A stretch of DNA of 64,000 nt from Aureobasidium sp. EXF-3400 (lineage: Eukaryota; Ascomycota; Dothideomycetes; Dothideales; Saccotheciaceae), in contig SWBL01000213.1 in NCBI GenBank assembly GCA_024195585.1, forward strand, positions 1-64,000, in the 5' to 3' direction. The translations under genes were made by a program, and so were the position numbers. Under the pieces are notes generated by a model. It saw nothing but the letters and a program-made list of their open reading frames with translations, had not been told where the DNA came from and searched no databases. This document shows positions 33,858 through 45,185 of this stretch, in pieces. Each line of letters starts with the position of its first letter. The first letter of the stretch is position 1.

Positions 33858-34584
33858 GGGAAAGGTTTTGGAAATGAGAAACACTTTGATACGAACAAGA
33901 GAGGAGCGACGAGTAAGGCATACAAATCATCTGCAAGAGCTGCCACTTGGTTTATACTGCTCGTCAAATGCTCAGCGAGTTCACTCCGAAACCATGTGTC
34001 ACCAACATCAATACATCGCATGCACATTTGGTTTCGAGGCACGAGGAAAGAGTCTCAAGAAGCAATTCACTGGTCATCCACGCAATCACGAAACAAGTTC
34101 AAAGAGAAAACCCCATGACATTCAAATTAACAAGAAACGACCAGAGCGCGCATATGAGTGGTAGCAACAGCAACAAGAAAAATGAACCCACGGCCATTCC
34201 AAAAGAGTCTCGCTTCTCCTAGCAAAATCGCAGCAGACTGTCCTTCCTTCTCCGAACAGCCACTCGGCTCCGGACTGTACCGAATCCGAACAGAGAAACC
34301 TTAAAACGGAGAGCTGTCGGTTTTGGGGCCATGGGCTACGCTATCATCCGTTCCTTCAAGACTCCTTCATCTTTCTTTCTCCCGTTTGACTCCGTTGTTT
34401 CTTCTCGGGTTGGACCATTTGTCACGGCTGGCCTTGGAACTGCACAAAGAGCAACCATCACCATGACATGATATTAAAAGGCGAGGATCCGGGGGAGCGT
34501 AGAGGAGACTGAATGCAAAGATAAACCGCGCTGTATGTAATGTGCTGCCAGTCGACAGAATCGCCTTTTCTCGTCAACCTTCCA
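33858..34584. other. Convergent 3' spacer, NAT3 and PP1
   Basis: The 727 bases between the NAT3 stop and the PP1 stop contain no recognised gene, only 3' flanking sequence. Confidence 0.5.
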
Positions 34585-35688
<1,104 letters not shown>

Positions 35689-36856
35689 TACGAAAAGCTC
35701 TACAGGAAGGAGGAAAGGGGAAAACTAAAAGTCTCTCGCCGAGCGCCGGGGCCCTTGTTCGCGCTCAATCGATGTTCCGATGCTTTGTTGGTAGATGGGC
35801 TACACGTGTGGCACAGATGTAGTTAGAGGCGACCTCGGGTGCAACGGAGGTGGTGTACGGAGCCTTGGTGTTGACCGGTGCGGAGACTAGGTGTTGACTT
35901 GGGGCGTGTCGGATGACGAAACACGTGGAGCGAAGGGCGACAAAGAGACGATGTCGGAGGGGAGTCGAAAAAGGCGCTGGAGGGTGATTGGCCGTATACC
36001 AGGTGAGGGGATGGAAACACGCTGTTCAGAGCGCTATGACCGAGTGAGAAGCGCGACGAGATTTATCGAGCGTCGAAAATTGTAAGAGAATTTTCTGGGA
36101 TGGAGGCGTGTTCAGCGCAACTGTTTGTAGGCTATTGGTCAGCAGGGTGTTGGATGATGTTGTGAGCTTGAGGACGAGATGGGGCAGGAAGGAGCGCTCG
36201 CCCAGGCAGACTGCGACATGGCCATGGACGGCCGACGGCGCAGGTTGCAAAACAAGGCGCTGCCGGGGGACGTGGAACAGTCGACGTACCTTTTTGTGGT
36301 TGTTGTAGGTCGTGACAGCTTTCGTGTCGTTGTGTTTTTGATGCGTAGACAGGCAAAGAGAAGTGCAGTCCCCAGCGTTTCTGCGGAAGGGAGAGAATCC
36401 AAAGTCCAAGCCAGCGGCCGTGATCCGTGCTCTCTGCTCCAGTCAAGTAAAACTGCCAAAATCAATATGGCCCATCATCTCCGCCCAGTGCCCACTTTGT
36501 TGCGTGCGCGTCTTTATCTTGGTCAAAATAGCCCAACTATCTATAGCCTGAGGCCGTCTGTTCATCGTACTCGCGTCTTCCTCGTACCGTCATGCATCCA
36601 TCGTCCATCACCAATCCCGACAATTGATGCTCAAGACTTATCACGTGGCCATCGACCGCCTGTTATAACACCATAACAATAAAATGGTCAGTCTTCCATG
36701 AGGTATCTACCTTTTCCTTTACGCCTTCGCTATGCCTTTGTCCGCTCCCTTCGTATCATCCAACCGGGCCGCGTCCATAAATCCATCATTCGCTATACAA
36801 CAACACAAACGCCTTTCAAAACATGTCACATTTTCTTCTGCCGTCGTGACATTCCT
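35689..36856. other. Intergenic, PP1 promoter region
   Basis: This 1.2 kb holds the promoter of PP1 and the 3' flank of the LRR gene. Several frames overlap here on both strands without family features; I consider them noncoding. Confidence 0.45.
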
Positions 36857-39294
36857 TCATCCCAACCTCCTGCCTCCAACCGTCACTTCTCGACTATCCG
36901 TTCGTTGTCCTCCCATTGACGGTCTGGCGCTGTATTCTCTTTCTGTACCATTCTTCATGTCCTCACTCAATGCTGTCAACCAGCCATTGCCGAGGTCGCT
37001 CTTCAAAGTCTCAATCTTCTGTCGATACGCCCTGCTGTTGACACCAATGTCCTCATCATCCTCCGCTGATGGCATGAATCCATCTATAGACATGCTCGAT
37101 GCTCCAGTATCCAATGGCGGCAATCGAGGTGGTGATGAAGTCGCCCGTACATATCGTTGTTGTTCTTCTGACAAAACTGATGCTTTAGGAGCCGCACGAG
37201 GCGAAGGTGGTGCATCGGCTTGAGTGGACTGCTCAGAGCCCATCTCGTGTGACAGTTCGACTATTCTCCTCCGGGAGCCCTTCTTCTTTCTTTGTGATGC
37301 CGTCGAGTAGTCGCCAATTGACCTTGTTGAGCCTTGATTGTAATCTGCAGCTGAGGGTCGTGATCGTTCACCTAAGTTGGGCATGTTCAAAGCATCATCT
37401 GACCGCTCATCTTCAAGTACCGGAGGTGCTACCGGAGCCTGTGGTGGCTCTGGGGCGCGATCGACCAATTGCCTACGCTCGCTGTATGACGGACCAGTAG
37501 AATCGATTTTGACATCCTCGGTGTAGCCCGGCATTGCCCGGAAGAGGTTGAAAATGGTGACTCTGTAGTTTGGGTGTGTGCGGACGAATGGATTCTTTGC
37601 CACGTAGATGTCTTGCATATCGGGCATTCTTGTAAGTCGTGCTAGCTCCGTAGGATCTGTTAACTTGTTGTCGCGCAAGTCTACCCGCTCGAGGGAGAAT
37701 AGCCGTTCAATGCCAGCCAGGGAGCTGAGGCGGTTCGATCTGAGGTTCAAAGTAGTAATAGCGGGAAGCGGGTTTCGGAGAAGAGAGTGCATGCTATCAA
37801 TCATGCAGTTGGAGAAATTGAGGGCTCTCAAGTTGGTTAATGAGGCAAGACTCTCGGGAATCTCGGTAAAGAGGTTTGCTGAGAGGTCGAGCGAATGCAA
37901 TGTCTGGGCCAGTGGAGCAAGACTGTGAGTTGTGATGAACGTCAAGCCGTTCTCGGCGAGACTGAGGTGACGCAGAAAGCGCCACTTAGACGCAGGGACA
38001 ATGCCTAATGCCAGGAGGTTCGATGTACTATTCCGTGGTGTGCTTGAGTGTATACTTGAGCCTGAGCTGCCAGATTCACGTCTAAACTTGGGCGTACCGC
38101 TTCGTGGGTGGTGGCCGTGGCCATACGATGAGTTGTGCCGAGAGCTGGCAGGTCTTGACGGTGAGATGCTCCTCTGTCTCAGACGAGGCGTCTTTTTGCC
38201 ATCGGAAGATGCGGTTCGGGCCATGTTCACAGCTGATGGTTGAGGACTGCCAATGGATGGTCGTCTTCCCTCTGCCATTGGCGAGTTGGGTACCGATGCA
38301 GATGCTAAATCGGCGGCATTTCTGACACTGTTGTTGGCCGATGGCCATACTACAGCCGGAGACGAGGGTATAGGTGCCTTTGACGACCTGCGACGGCGCT
38401 TGTCCATGTCATCTAGGACAATGTTGATGGTCAAGTCAGCCAGGTCTTCAATGCTGGCGCGCTTGACTGTGAGACTGCGTAGTTGCTCGGCCATACGATC
38501 CCAGCCGAAGAGTTGTCGAAAGTCCAGATCGCATATCTCCAGGGCGCTCACATTCTTGAACGCAAACAACGGGACCGCGGTATCAAAAGGGAATTCTTCA
38601 AACCCGGCAATCAACTTGGAGCGGTGGTCCGGGGAGAGTCGCAGACAGGGTATCTTTGTGAATGCCGAATACAGATATTTCAGATCTTCCAGCTCGACTG
38701 CCTTTTGCTTTTCCTCCTTGTTGGATGATCCGCTGAGGTTGAAGTGTGACCACATGCTGGACATGGAAGACATGACACTCCGTACGCTCGATGAGGACCG
38801 AACCGAGTCGGCATCCGAAGCACGACCGCGCGATTTTGGGGCCGAGAGGAACGATACATAGTTTCCAGGAGCGACGTCGTTGTGTATGTTTTCGAGACGG
38901 ATGGTCATGGGCCCGACATTGATACCCAGTTCCTCAAAGCGGGAGAGCAGGTAGAAGAGGTGGTGTGGAGTCAGGGTCAACTTGACGGGCTTGACTGTCT
39001 GCGATGTGAAGCTGAGATAGGGGAGCGATAGGGCGGCAGCGAAGGTGCTGGCCGAAGAGGTGGACGACAATGCAGAGGGAGCGGTGGGAGGGCTCATGGC
39101 CGTGGCCGAGACAGGAGAGGTGACATTTTGGGATCCGCGCCTCTGCAATTGCAGCGCGTTGGCCAGCGCCTTTTCGTGCGTTCGCACAAAGTAGGCGAGT
39201 TGCTGAGCGGTATACGTGAGCGGGGGGACCAGCGACTCTCCAAGTGCGTCTAGACACTTACCTTTATGAATTGGTGGCCATCCTCAGTGTCCAT
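36857..39294 (-). CDS. Leucine-rich repeat protein, signalling-type
   Basis: Two exons, 39262-39294 (11 codons, MDTEDGHQFIK) and 36857-39202, encode 792 residues. The intron (GTAAGT..CGCTCAG) is phase 0 and joins to QLAYFVRTHEKALANALQL. A structured N-terminal part (about 60-270) is followed by a disordered serine-rich stretch and six or so leucine-rich repeats (about 415-560: LRHLSLAENGL, LHSLDLSANLF, LTNLRALNFSNC, ITTLNLRSNRL, LERVDLRDNKL). An LRR cap follows (IYVAKNPFVRTHPNYRVTIFNLF). The tail is disordered with acidic and proline segments. The family occurs widely in filamentous fungi and resembles nischarin/STK11IP-type LRR proteins in layout. Its function is not established. No enzyme motif is seen. 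Confidence 0.82.
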
Positions 39295-40830
39295 GATTTG
39301 GGACGCCCGGGCTCTCTATGCATGGGACCAGGAGCAACGGCAAGGGCGCAAGCAAGGACAGAAGGAAGGAGGGGAGCGAAAGGATGCGGCGATATGAATA
39401 ATTGTGCTATCTCCCCAGAGCAGCCCACTTCGCAGTCGCAGTCGCAGAAGCAGCGCAAGGCCAGAGAGGCAGAGGTGGAAGTCAAGCCCGCAGCAAGAGG
39501 CTCTTTAGGACTGTATGTATGACGGTTGAAACTTTGGAGACTTTGAAACAGTCAAAAGTGCTGGTGCTGCCAGGCCGCAACCCACCAAATTTGATAGTCC
39601 CTCTGCCCTCGTACTACTCTGGTCCCAAATATTGACATAGCCCCTATGGCGACGACGACGTGACCGGTCGCCCTCCAAGACTAGTCGTCATACACTAACA
39701 CATTGCAGCCATCACATGCCTGTGTCAAGTCATCTTTTACACCCTCTTGTCTGGATTGTTTTCCATCTCTTCCCAAATAGACCTACCTACTGTACTACAC
39801 GAGTCGAGTCCAGCCAGGAATCGGCAACCAGCTCCGGAACTTGGTATCAAGGATCAGGGTCTCTCTGTTCCGCACAGACATCTTGCAGACAGCAATCTCC
39901 GTCTGCTCTTGGCCTTTGTAGACAATCATGAACATGACGGCTCTGGCGAGCCTGACATCCGAGATGGTGTTGTACTCATACCTTCGACTTCTGCGATCAC
40001 GTTTTTCATATCAAATCTAAACATGTGGCAGAAATACCAGCCAGCCCACTGGTTTTTGGTCACAGATCCCTCCAATCAAAAATCACCGCATGCACCATGA
40101 AAGCTCGTGCATCCAGCCTCTCTCACCCCAAGAATCCCACGTGAAGGCCGCATTAACGACCATCATGCATCCTTCCCTTGGCAACATAACATGTAAATTC
40201 GTATCTGTGGTGCTGTAGTTGCTGTCAATTTCCGGTTAACTCGCGGCCCGCTGTGGGAAGAACAGTCGAACCTGCATTGCCGTTTCTTTGCAGTTTGAAA
40301 CAGAACTCTGCACAGCATCCTGTTTCGGATGAAAGGACATCCGGCGAGACTTGCGTTCGGAATGTCGGTACACGATGTCCACAAACATGTCACTTTGCGT
40401 TATACATGTACCGATTATTGCTTGGTTGCGTGTCTTCAAGATAAAGGTCGTCCAGTGAACCAGACAGCGGTATACCGTTCAGAGGTCTTTCTTCAACAGA
40501 GAAGTCTTTGTGTTGAGTTTCAACTCGAACCCAATTCAACACTCCAAAGCATAGCAATAGCAGAATCTAAATGGCGTGGTAAGAGTGAAGACAAATGGAA
40601 TAAATGTAATCTTTGTACAAGTACGCTGGAATAAATAGAAAAAAGAGGTACAAGGGATCTTTTCTTCGTCGTTGCTTCTAGAAAGCGGGCGCTCCAAAAA
40701 ATGTTGAACGAGTAACCTTCTCTTCGTCCAGTCGATGATAAGACTACGACGGCGTGTGGTGGTAGTCACACGCCCGGGTTGGCTCTCCCTCATGAATGCA
40801 GTAATAAGACCTTTCGATTGAAAAGGACGT
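39295..40830. other. Gene-free spacer of 1.5 kb
   Basis: It contains the promoter of the LRR gene and the 3' flank of the cytochrome oxidase gene. Frames are short and unremarkable; I see no gene. Confidence 0.45.
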
Positions 40831-41552
40831 TTACTCCTTGGCCTTGGGGGGACTCTGGACGGCGAAGCCACCCTTGTAGTCCTCGGCAGAGATACCGGTG
40901 ATGGGCTCGACGTTGTTCTCCTGTAGTTGTGGTTGTCAGGTTGCTGTACAGCTTTGTCGGATTTGGTTGAAGCACGAACCTTGAGGTATGCGTCGGTGGC
41001 CTCCTGGTACTCTCTGTTCATGGTGGAAGGTGTGCCTCTGGCGCCGGCGCGGATACCGAAGAACAGAACGGCGGTGACGACCATACCACCCATGGTGTAC
41101 CAGAAGACCTGCTTGGCCTCACCGGGAGGAGTTTGAGCGCGGGGACCGTGGGGACCGAAAGCGATCCAGTATGCTGCGCGGAACAACGTGTCAGAGCTGT
41201 GTTAAGACCCAATTGTGGGAACAAAGGTACGGAAATCAAATTGGCGAGCTCAGAAGGCTTTATCGAAGCATCCAAGCTCGCCAATTGGACGTGTACGGGC
41301 TTTGTGACAAAAAGTCGACATACCGGCCTTCTTCTCTTGCAGGGTCATCTCGGTCCAGTCAACCTTCATGCGGTCTCTAAGGGCCATCCAGAGGTCGGCC
41401 TGCTCCTGAGGGGGCATGGCCTCCCATCTCTTCTCAATGTTTGCGAGGGTAGGGTTGGAGATGGCGTGAGCACGGCGGATCTGGGTTGGGCGCACCGACG
41501 AGCGCAGGGCGGCGGCGGCGGTGCCGGTGGTGCGGAGCATGGAGGTGCGCAT
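40831..41552 (-). CDS. Cytochrome c oxidase subunit IV (yeast Cox5 type)
   Basis: Three exons, 41324-41552, 40980-41173 and 40831-40920, encode 170 residues. The N-terminus (MRTSMLRTTGTAAAALRSS) is a mitochondrial presequence rich in R, S, T and A. The mature part has the LANIEKRWEAMPPQEQADLW matrix helix, the DWTEMTLQEKKAAYWIAFGPHGPR segment and one membrane helix (about 100-123). It ends EDYKGGFAVQSPPKAKE. The protein is a nuclear-encoded regulatory subunit of complex IV in the inner membrane. Intron 1 (150 nt) is the longest spliced from this part of the window; it joins GCC-G to CA-TAC to restore KKA-AYW. The intron 2 donor is GTTCGT, unusual but phase-consistent. Confidence 0.93.
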
Positions 41553-41906
41553 TTTGTCTATTATTTTATCGGGAGAGAGGGCGTGAAGAGAGGAGAATCG
41601 TCTATACAGGGCGGGGCGCGACTGAGGGTGATGATGCTGCTTGCAATTGACGGCAGCTCGTTGTCGAGAGAATCTCGGCACCAACCGCTGACCACGCCAA
41701 GGCCGTCATCACCTTTCTTTTGATCCTCCGGTTTTCGTTCGCATCTCCACAAAGCTATAGCAAGTTCACTCATATGGGAATCTGTCATGTTGATTTACAT
41801 ATCATTCCGAATATTAGTTGAAGAGCTAATCTGAAGATTCTTTCCATCCATGAACAGAGATGGCCTCTGCCTTGATGACCTTTAGGTTTTTGGTAACCAA
41901 ACCAGC
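41553..41906. other. Intergenic, cytochrome oxidase promoter
   Basis: This short spacer holds the promoter of the cytochrome oxidase subunit and the end of the acidic-protein gene. No other feature is seen. Confidence 0.5.
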
Positions 41907-42854
41907 TCACTCGGTAGGACCGCCAAACACTCTCATCTCGTAGTCTTCTCTCCATGCACCTCGATGTTTACCATTGTCCACATCTTCTGTCTCATTGCGT
42001 GCTGCTCTTCTGGTGGCCAAATCCATAGCATATGCTGCAGCTGCTTGCATAGAGTAGATTGTTGGTAGGGTTTCCGTAGGCTCATCACGGAGCTCATCAG
42101 GATCAACTGCCCGGTCTTGAGTCTGAGCCGATGGAGTAGTGACTGTTCCTATAGAGTCGTCAGTCTTTTGGCCTCAAGCATTGAACGTAGGAAACTTACC
42201 TATGTCATCTTGAGTCTCATCAGATCTCTCCTCGGAATATTCCTCATGGGGTCCTTCTCCAAATTGTTCCTTGTATTGCTGCTCATCCTCTTCTTCCTCT
42301 CCGTGCTCTTCACTGCCTTCCTCTCCAGTCAAAACAGCTTCAGTCTCTTTAGTATCAAAGATACTGACTTTGATTACATCTGCAACAGCAAGCTGTTGTC
42401 CACTTTGCGCATGATAAGCCGCATATCTCTCCATTAGTCCGCTCCTCAAACTCTCCGGTCCTTTCCAGATATAATCATTGTAGTGAGCATCGCACCACTG
42501 CAGCAAGATTCTTGTGGAGAATGCGAGTGCCTTGTTGTGGTTGAAGAAGGCTGCTTGAGGCATTGGGCGCGCAGAGGTTTCGTTGCTTACGCGAAGCATT
42601 ACTACGTGGATGGTGGAAGGTCCGTTGTAGGCGACTTTCTCATCCTCGGAGATAAAAGATGAGTTGGTTGTGTCTTGGAGGGTGGTATCGTTGTAGAATG
42701 GTGGTATGTTATCGTCGTCAATTTGGTCAGAACCGCTCTTTTTGCGTTCTTGCATGGTGGATTCGTTGTCTGAAGGAGAAGAAATGCTGCAGCTGTGGAT
42801 GTACGGATCTTCGATTGGATCTTGCGCACTTGATTTGCCGTAAGGTGAATTCAT
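41907..42854 (-). CDS. Unrecognised acidic protein, two exons
   Basis: Exons 42200-42854 and 41907-42148 encode 298 residues. The first exon alone would stop soon after the intron donor; splicing with GTAAGT and CTATAG (phase 1) restores a frame that continues DDIGTVTTPSAQTQ to a stop at 41907. The protein has a disordered N-terminus, a compact central part (about 75-160, HVVMLRVSNETSARP then ILLQWCDAHYNDYIWKG), a glutamate-rich stretch (about 180-215) and a C-terminal part with a likely helix (YSMQAAAAYAMDLATRRAA). I do not recognise a family. Central residues look like a small globular domain with conserved tryptophans. It could be a nuclear protein because of the acidic stretch, but this is a guess. 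Confidence 0.72.
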
Positions 42855-43328
42855 AGTTGAGATGCGATGCGACCAATGGGAATTGGTAGATCAAGAACGA
42901 GTGTGAATCAAGATGCTTGAGACGAATACCAGAAAGAAGGTTAGAAGTGGTTGAGATGTTGAGATGTAATAGAAAGTAGAAGTATAGACAAGAAGTGAAG
43001 TGAAGCAAACCGACAAGTGTGTTGTGTTTGCTTGATGGACCAAGGTGGGAACAACACAAAGAAAATTACAACCATACGAAGCATGTATGTGTTTCCGTCT
43101 TGCGAATCTGCAGTCTAACCTCTACCATGTGACCAAAACAGCTGGCAATGTTTGTCTGCCTACTTCCCATGGTCTTAGTAAACTCCTCGCCGCTTTATGG
43201 GCTTTCCCATAACGCCCTTCCATGCATGACCCATGTCTTTCCCTAAGCATGTGTTTGAACGCCGCAATGCTCAGTATGCCCTCCATATGTTGCTGCCCAA
43301 GAAGAAACAGATACCCAAACAAATAAAA
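42855..43328. other. Intergenic, promoter of acidic-protein gene
   Basis: The 474 bases hold the promoter of the acidic-protein gene and the 3' flank of the next minus-strand gene. I see nothing else. Confidence 0.45.
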
Positions 43329-44378
43329 TCAAGCTGCGATCTTCTCTTCCAACCCTCTTCTCAGGCCCTCAAAGACCTGCTCAAAGCCGCCAACAACATC
43401 GCGACATTCACTGGCGCAGTGTCTTTCAGCCAGACGCTGGTCCCAGCCCTCCTTTTCAATGAGCCACTGTGCCTGATCCGCTAGATCACTCTCCCGACGC
43501 ATTTCAGACACCATGAGTTGGGTATTTCTCAAATGACGTGCAGCACTGGCAGTAGTCTGGCGGCCCATCTGTAGCGAATCAGACAGAGCAGCGAGCGTTT
43601 GTATTAGATCGGTTGTTTCGTGATCGAGACGTGAGAGGGTGTGAAGAGCACGCGAATCGGGAGCTGGTAAGTCTTGAATAACTTGGCTGATGGCAGGGAC
43701 CACCTCGTCGTCGATGATTTGAAAGTCCAGGGGGGTGCCGAAGCCGAAGGGAGCGAACAGTGAAGCAGAAAGGGAAGCAAAGTGCTTTGTTTGTTGGATG
43801 ATATGTGACGAAAGACTGTTGGTGGATGTGGTGAGGCGTTGGGTGTGTACCTCGAGAGATTGCTGAGGGGGAAGGTTCTGCAAGGCGACGAGAGTACGGG
43901 AGATGGTGTCGGGGTTCTGGTGCGAAGCAGGGTTGGCGAGGCGTGAGATCTGAGCTAGGGCATCTTCCAGCTCGGGTGAGAGAGCATCTGAAGGGTCGTG
44001 TTCAACATCACGAGAAGTTGGACGAGAGAAGTTGCGATGTGGTAGTGGCGTATTCGTCTTCTGTTCAACATGGACTCCGCTGTCTCTCGAGCCTTCGTCA
44101 TGGGCTCCTTCGCCCAGTACATGATCTGTCGCAGTCTCTTGTATAGTTCCCGGCTCAGCCTCAGCATCGTAGTCCCAGTCTTCATCATCCGAGTCGGCAA
44201 AGTCGAGTTCGTCGGCAAGATTTCCCATGCCAGTGGCACCGGCCGAGGCATCTAGATGTGAAGCGAAGTCCTGACTGCCATTGGAGAAGCGAGATGCTGT
44301 TGACAAGCGATGGTTCGATGACGAGTTGCTGTTGTGTGAAAATGATCGCCGTAGCGGAGTGAGCGGTGGCGATGCCAT
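43329..44378 (-). CDS. Helical fungal protein of unknown function
   Basis: A single exon encodes 349 residues. The first 150 are disordered with acidic clusters (DSDDEDWDYDAEAE) and several serine-proline sites, including SPPLTPLRRSFS at the start. From about residue 135 to the end the protein is almost wholly helical with regular leucine and hydrophobic spacing, like vesicle-tethering or coiled-coil adaptor subunits. Near the C-terminus the segment RHLRNTQLMVSEMRRESDL and the CASECRD pair are the most distinctive. I do not recognise the family; a trafficking or tethering role is a guess from architecture only. A TATA-like palindrome with a nearby CCAAT box lies 450 bases upstream. Confidence 0.78.
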   Translation of the reverse strand: MASPPLTPLRRSFSHNSNSSSNHRLSTASRFSNGSQDFASHLDASAGATGMGNLADELDFADSDDEDWDYDAEAEPGTIQETATDHVLGEGAHDEGSRDSGVHVEQKTNTPLPHRNFSRPTSRDVEHDPSDALSPELEDALAQISRLANPASHQNPDTISRTLVALQNLPPQQSLEVHTQRLTTSTNSLSSHIIQQTKHFASLSASLFAPFGFGTPLDFQIIDDEVVPAISQVIQDLPAPDSRALHTLSRLDHETTDLIQTLAALSDSLQMGRQTTASAARHLRNTQLMVSEMRRESDLADQAQWLIEKEGWDQRLAERHCASECRDVVGGFEQVFEGLRRGLEEKIAA

Positions 44379-45185
44379 GCTATGCGAGCGACGAGACCAG
44401 TCGCGCGAGACGGCTGGCTTGGTGACGGCTTGCTGCCTGTTGTTTGGTCTTGGTGGTACCGGCGGTATGTATGGATGCGTAGATCTATTGGCTTGCAGCC
44501 AGGTGCTTCATTTTGTCTTCGCCAGAGGTTCTGACACAAGCTCGATTTCCTGTCGCTTTTCAGATGTACGAGCAGCCGTCGTTCGTGTTGGAATACCCAA
44601 GGAGGCTGGTCAACTCGTTCGCATCAACAAGGTTGGCAGCAGCGACAGGCCAGGGTGTTGTCCAAGCTTCTGTCATCTCCTCGTTCGCCGTGGGCGGCCG
44701 TACCCCTGATCGCTCACCGCGAGCACATGGGTACACGACCAACACACGAACATCTCACGATCTATACAATCACCAGCGTGTGCAAACTCTGTCCGTGTAT
44801 TAAGTATGATGCTCCTATGTTGTGGAGCTATATATAGCCGCTCTATTGGCCTCTGTCCTCCTTGAGCTGAGCTGCCACAATAATACTTCATCCTTGCCTT
44901 CGTTCAAAGCCCAATAACTGCGAAACTACCAAGAAAAAAAGACTCGAAAGTGAGCGTAGAAAGACATAAGAAGAGAAACAAAATGAAGAAGCAAAGAAAA
45001 CTGCCCACCCGTCCTCAAGGCAATTCCTGTCAAGTTTGTAAATCATGAGGCCATCCCGCGTGAGACAGTGGTATTTCCGACAACGCCTCCAGCTTTCCTT
45101 CCTTGCAAGCCTTCTTTCCATTACTTGCAAATTGCCCATTCACAAAACAAAGGAGATTCTAGAGAGCGATACTGCTTGCATCCAC
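44379..45185. other. Intergenic with a palindromic TATA element
   Basis: No gene is recognised. The palindrome GCTATATATAGC at 44827-44838, with an inverted CCAAT just to its right (44844-44850 region), could be the core promoter for the minus-strand gene at 43329-44378. Confidence 0.4.
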
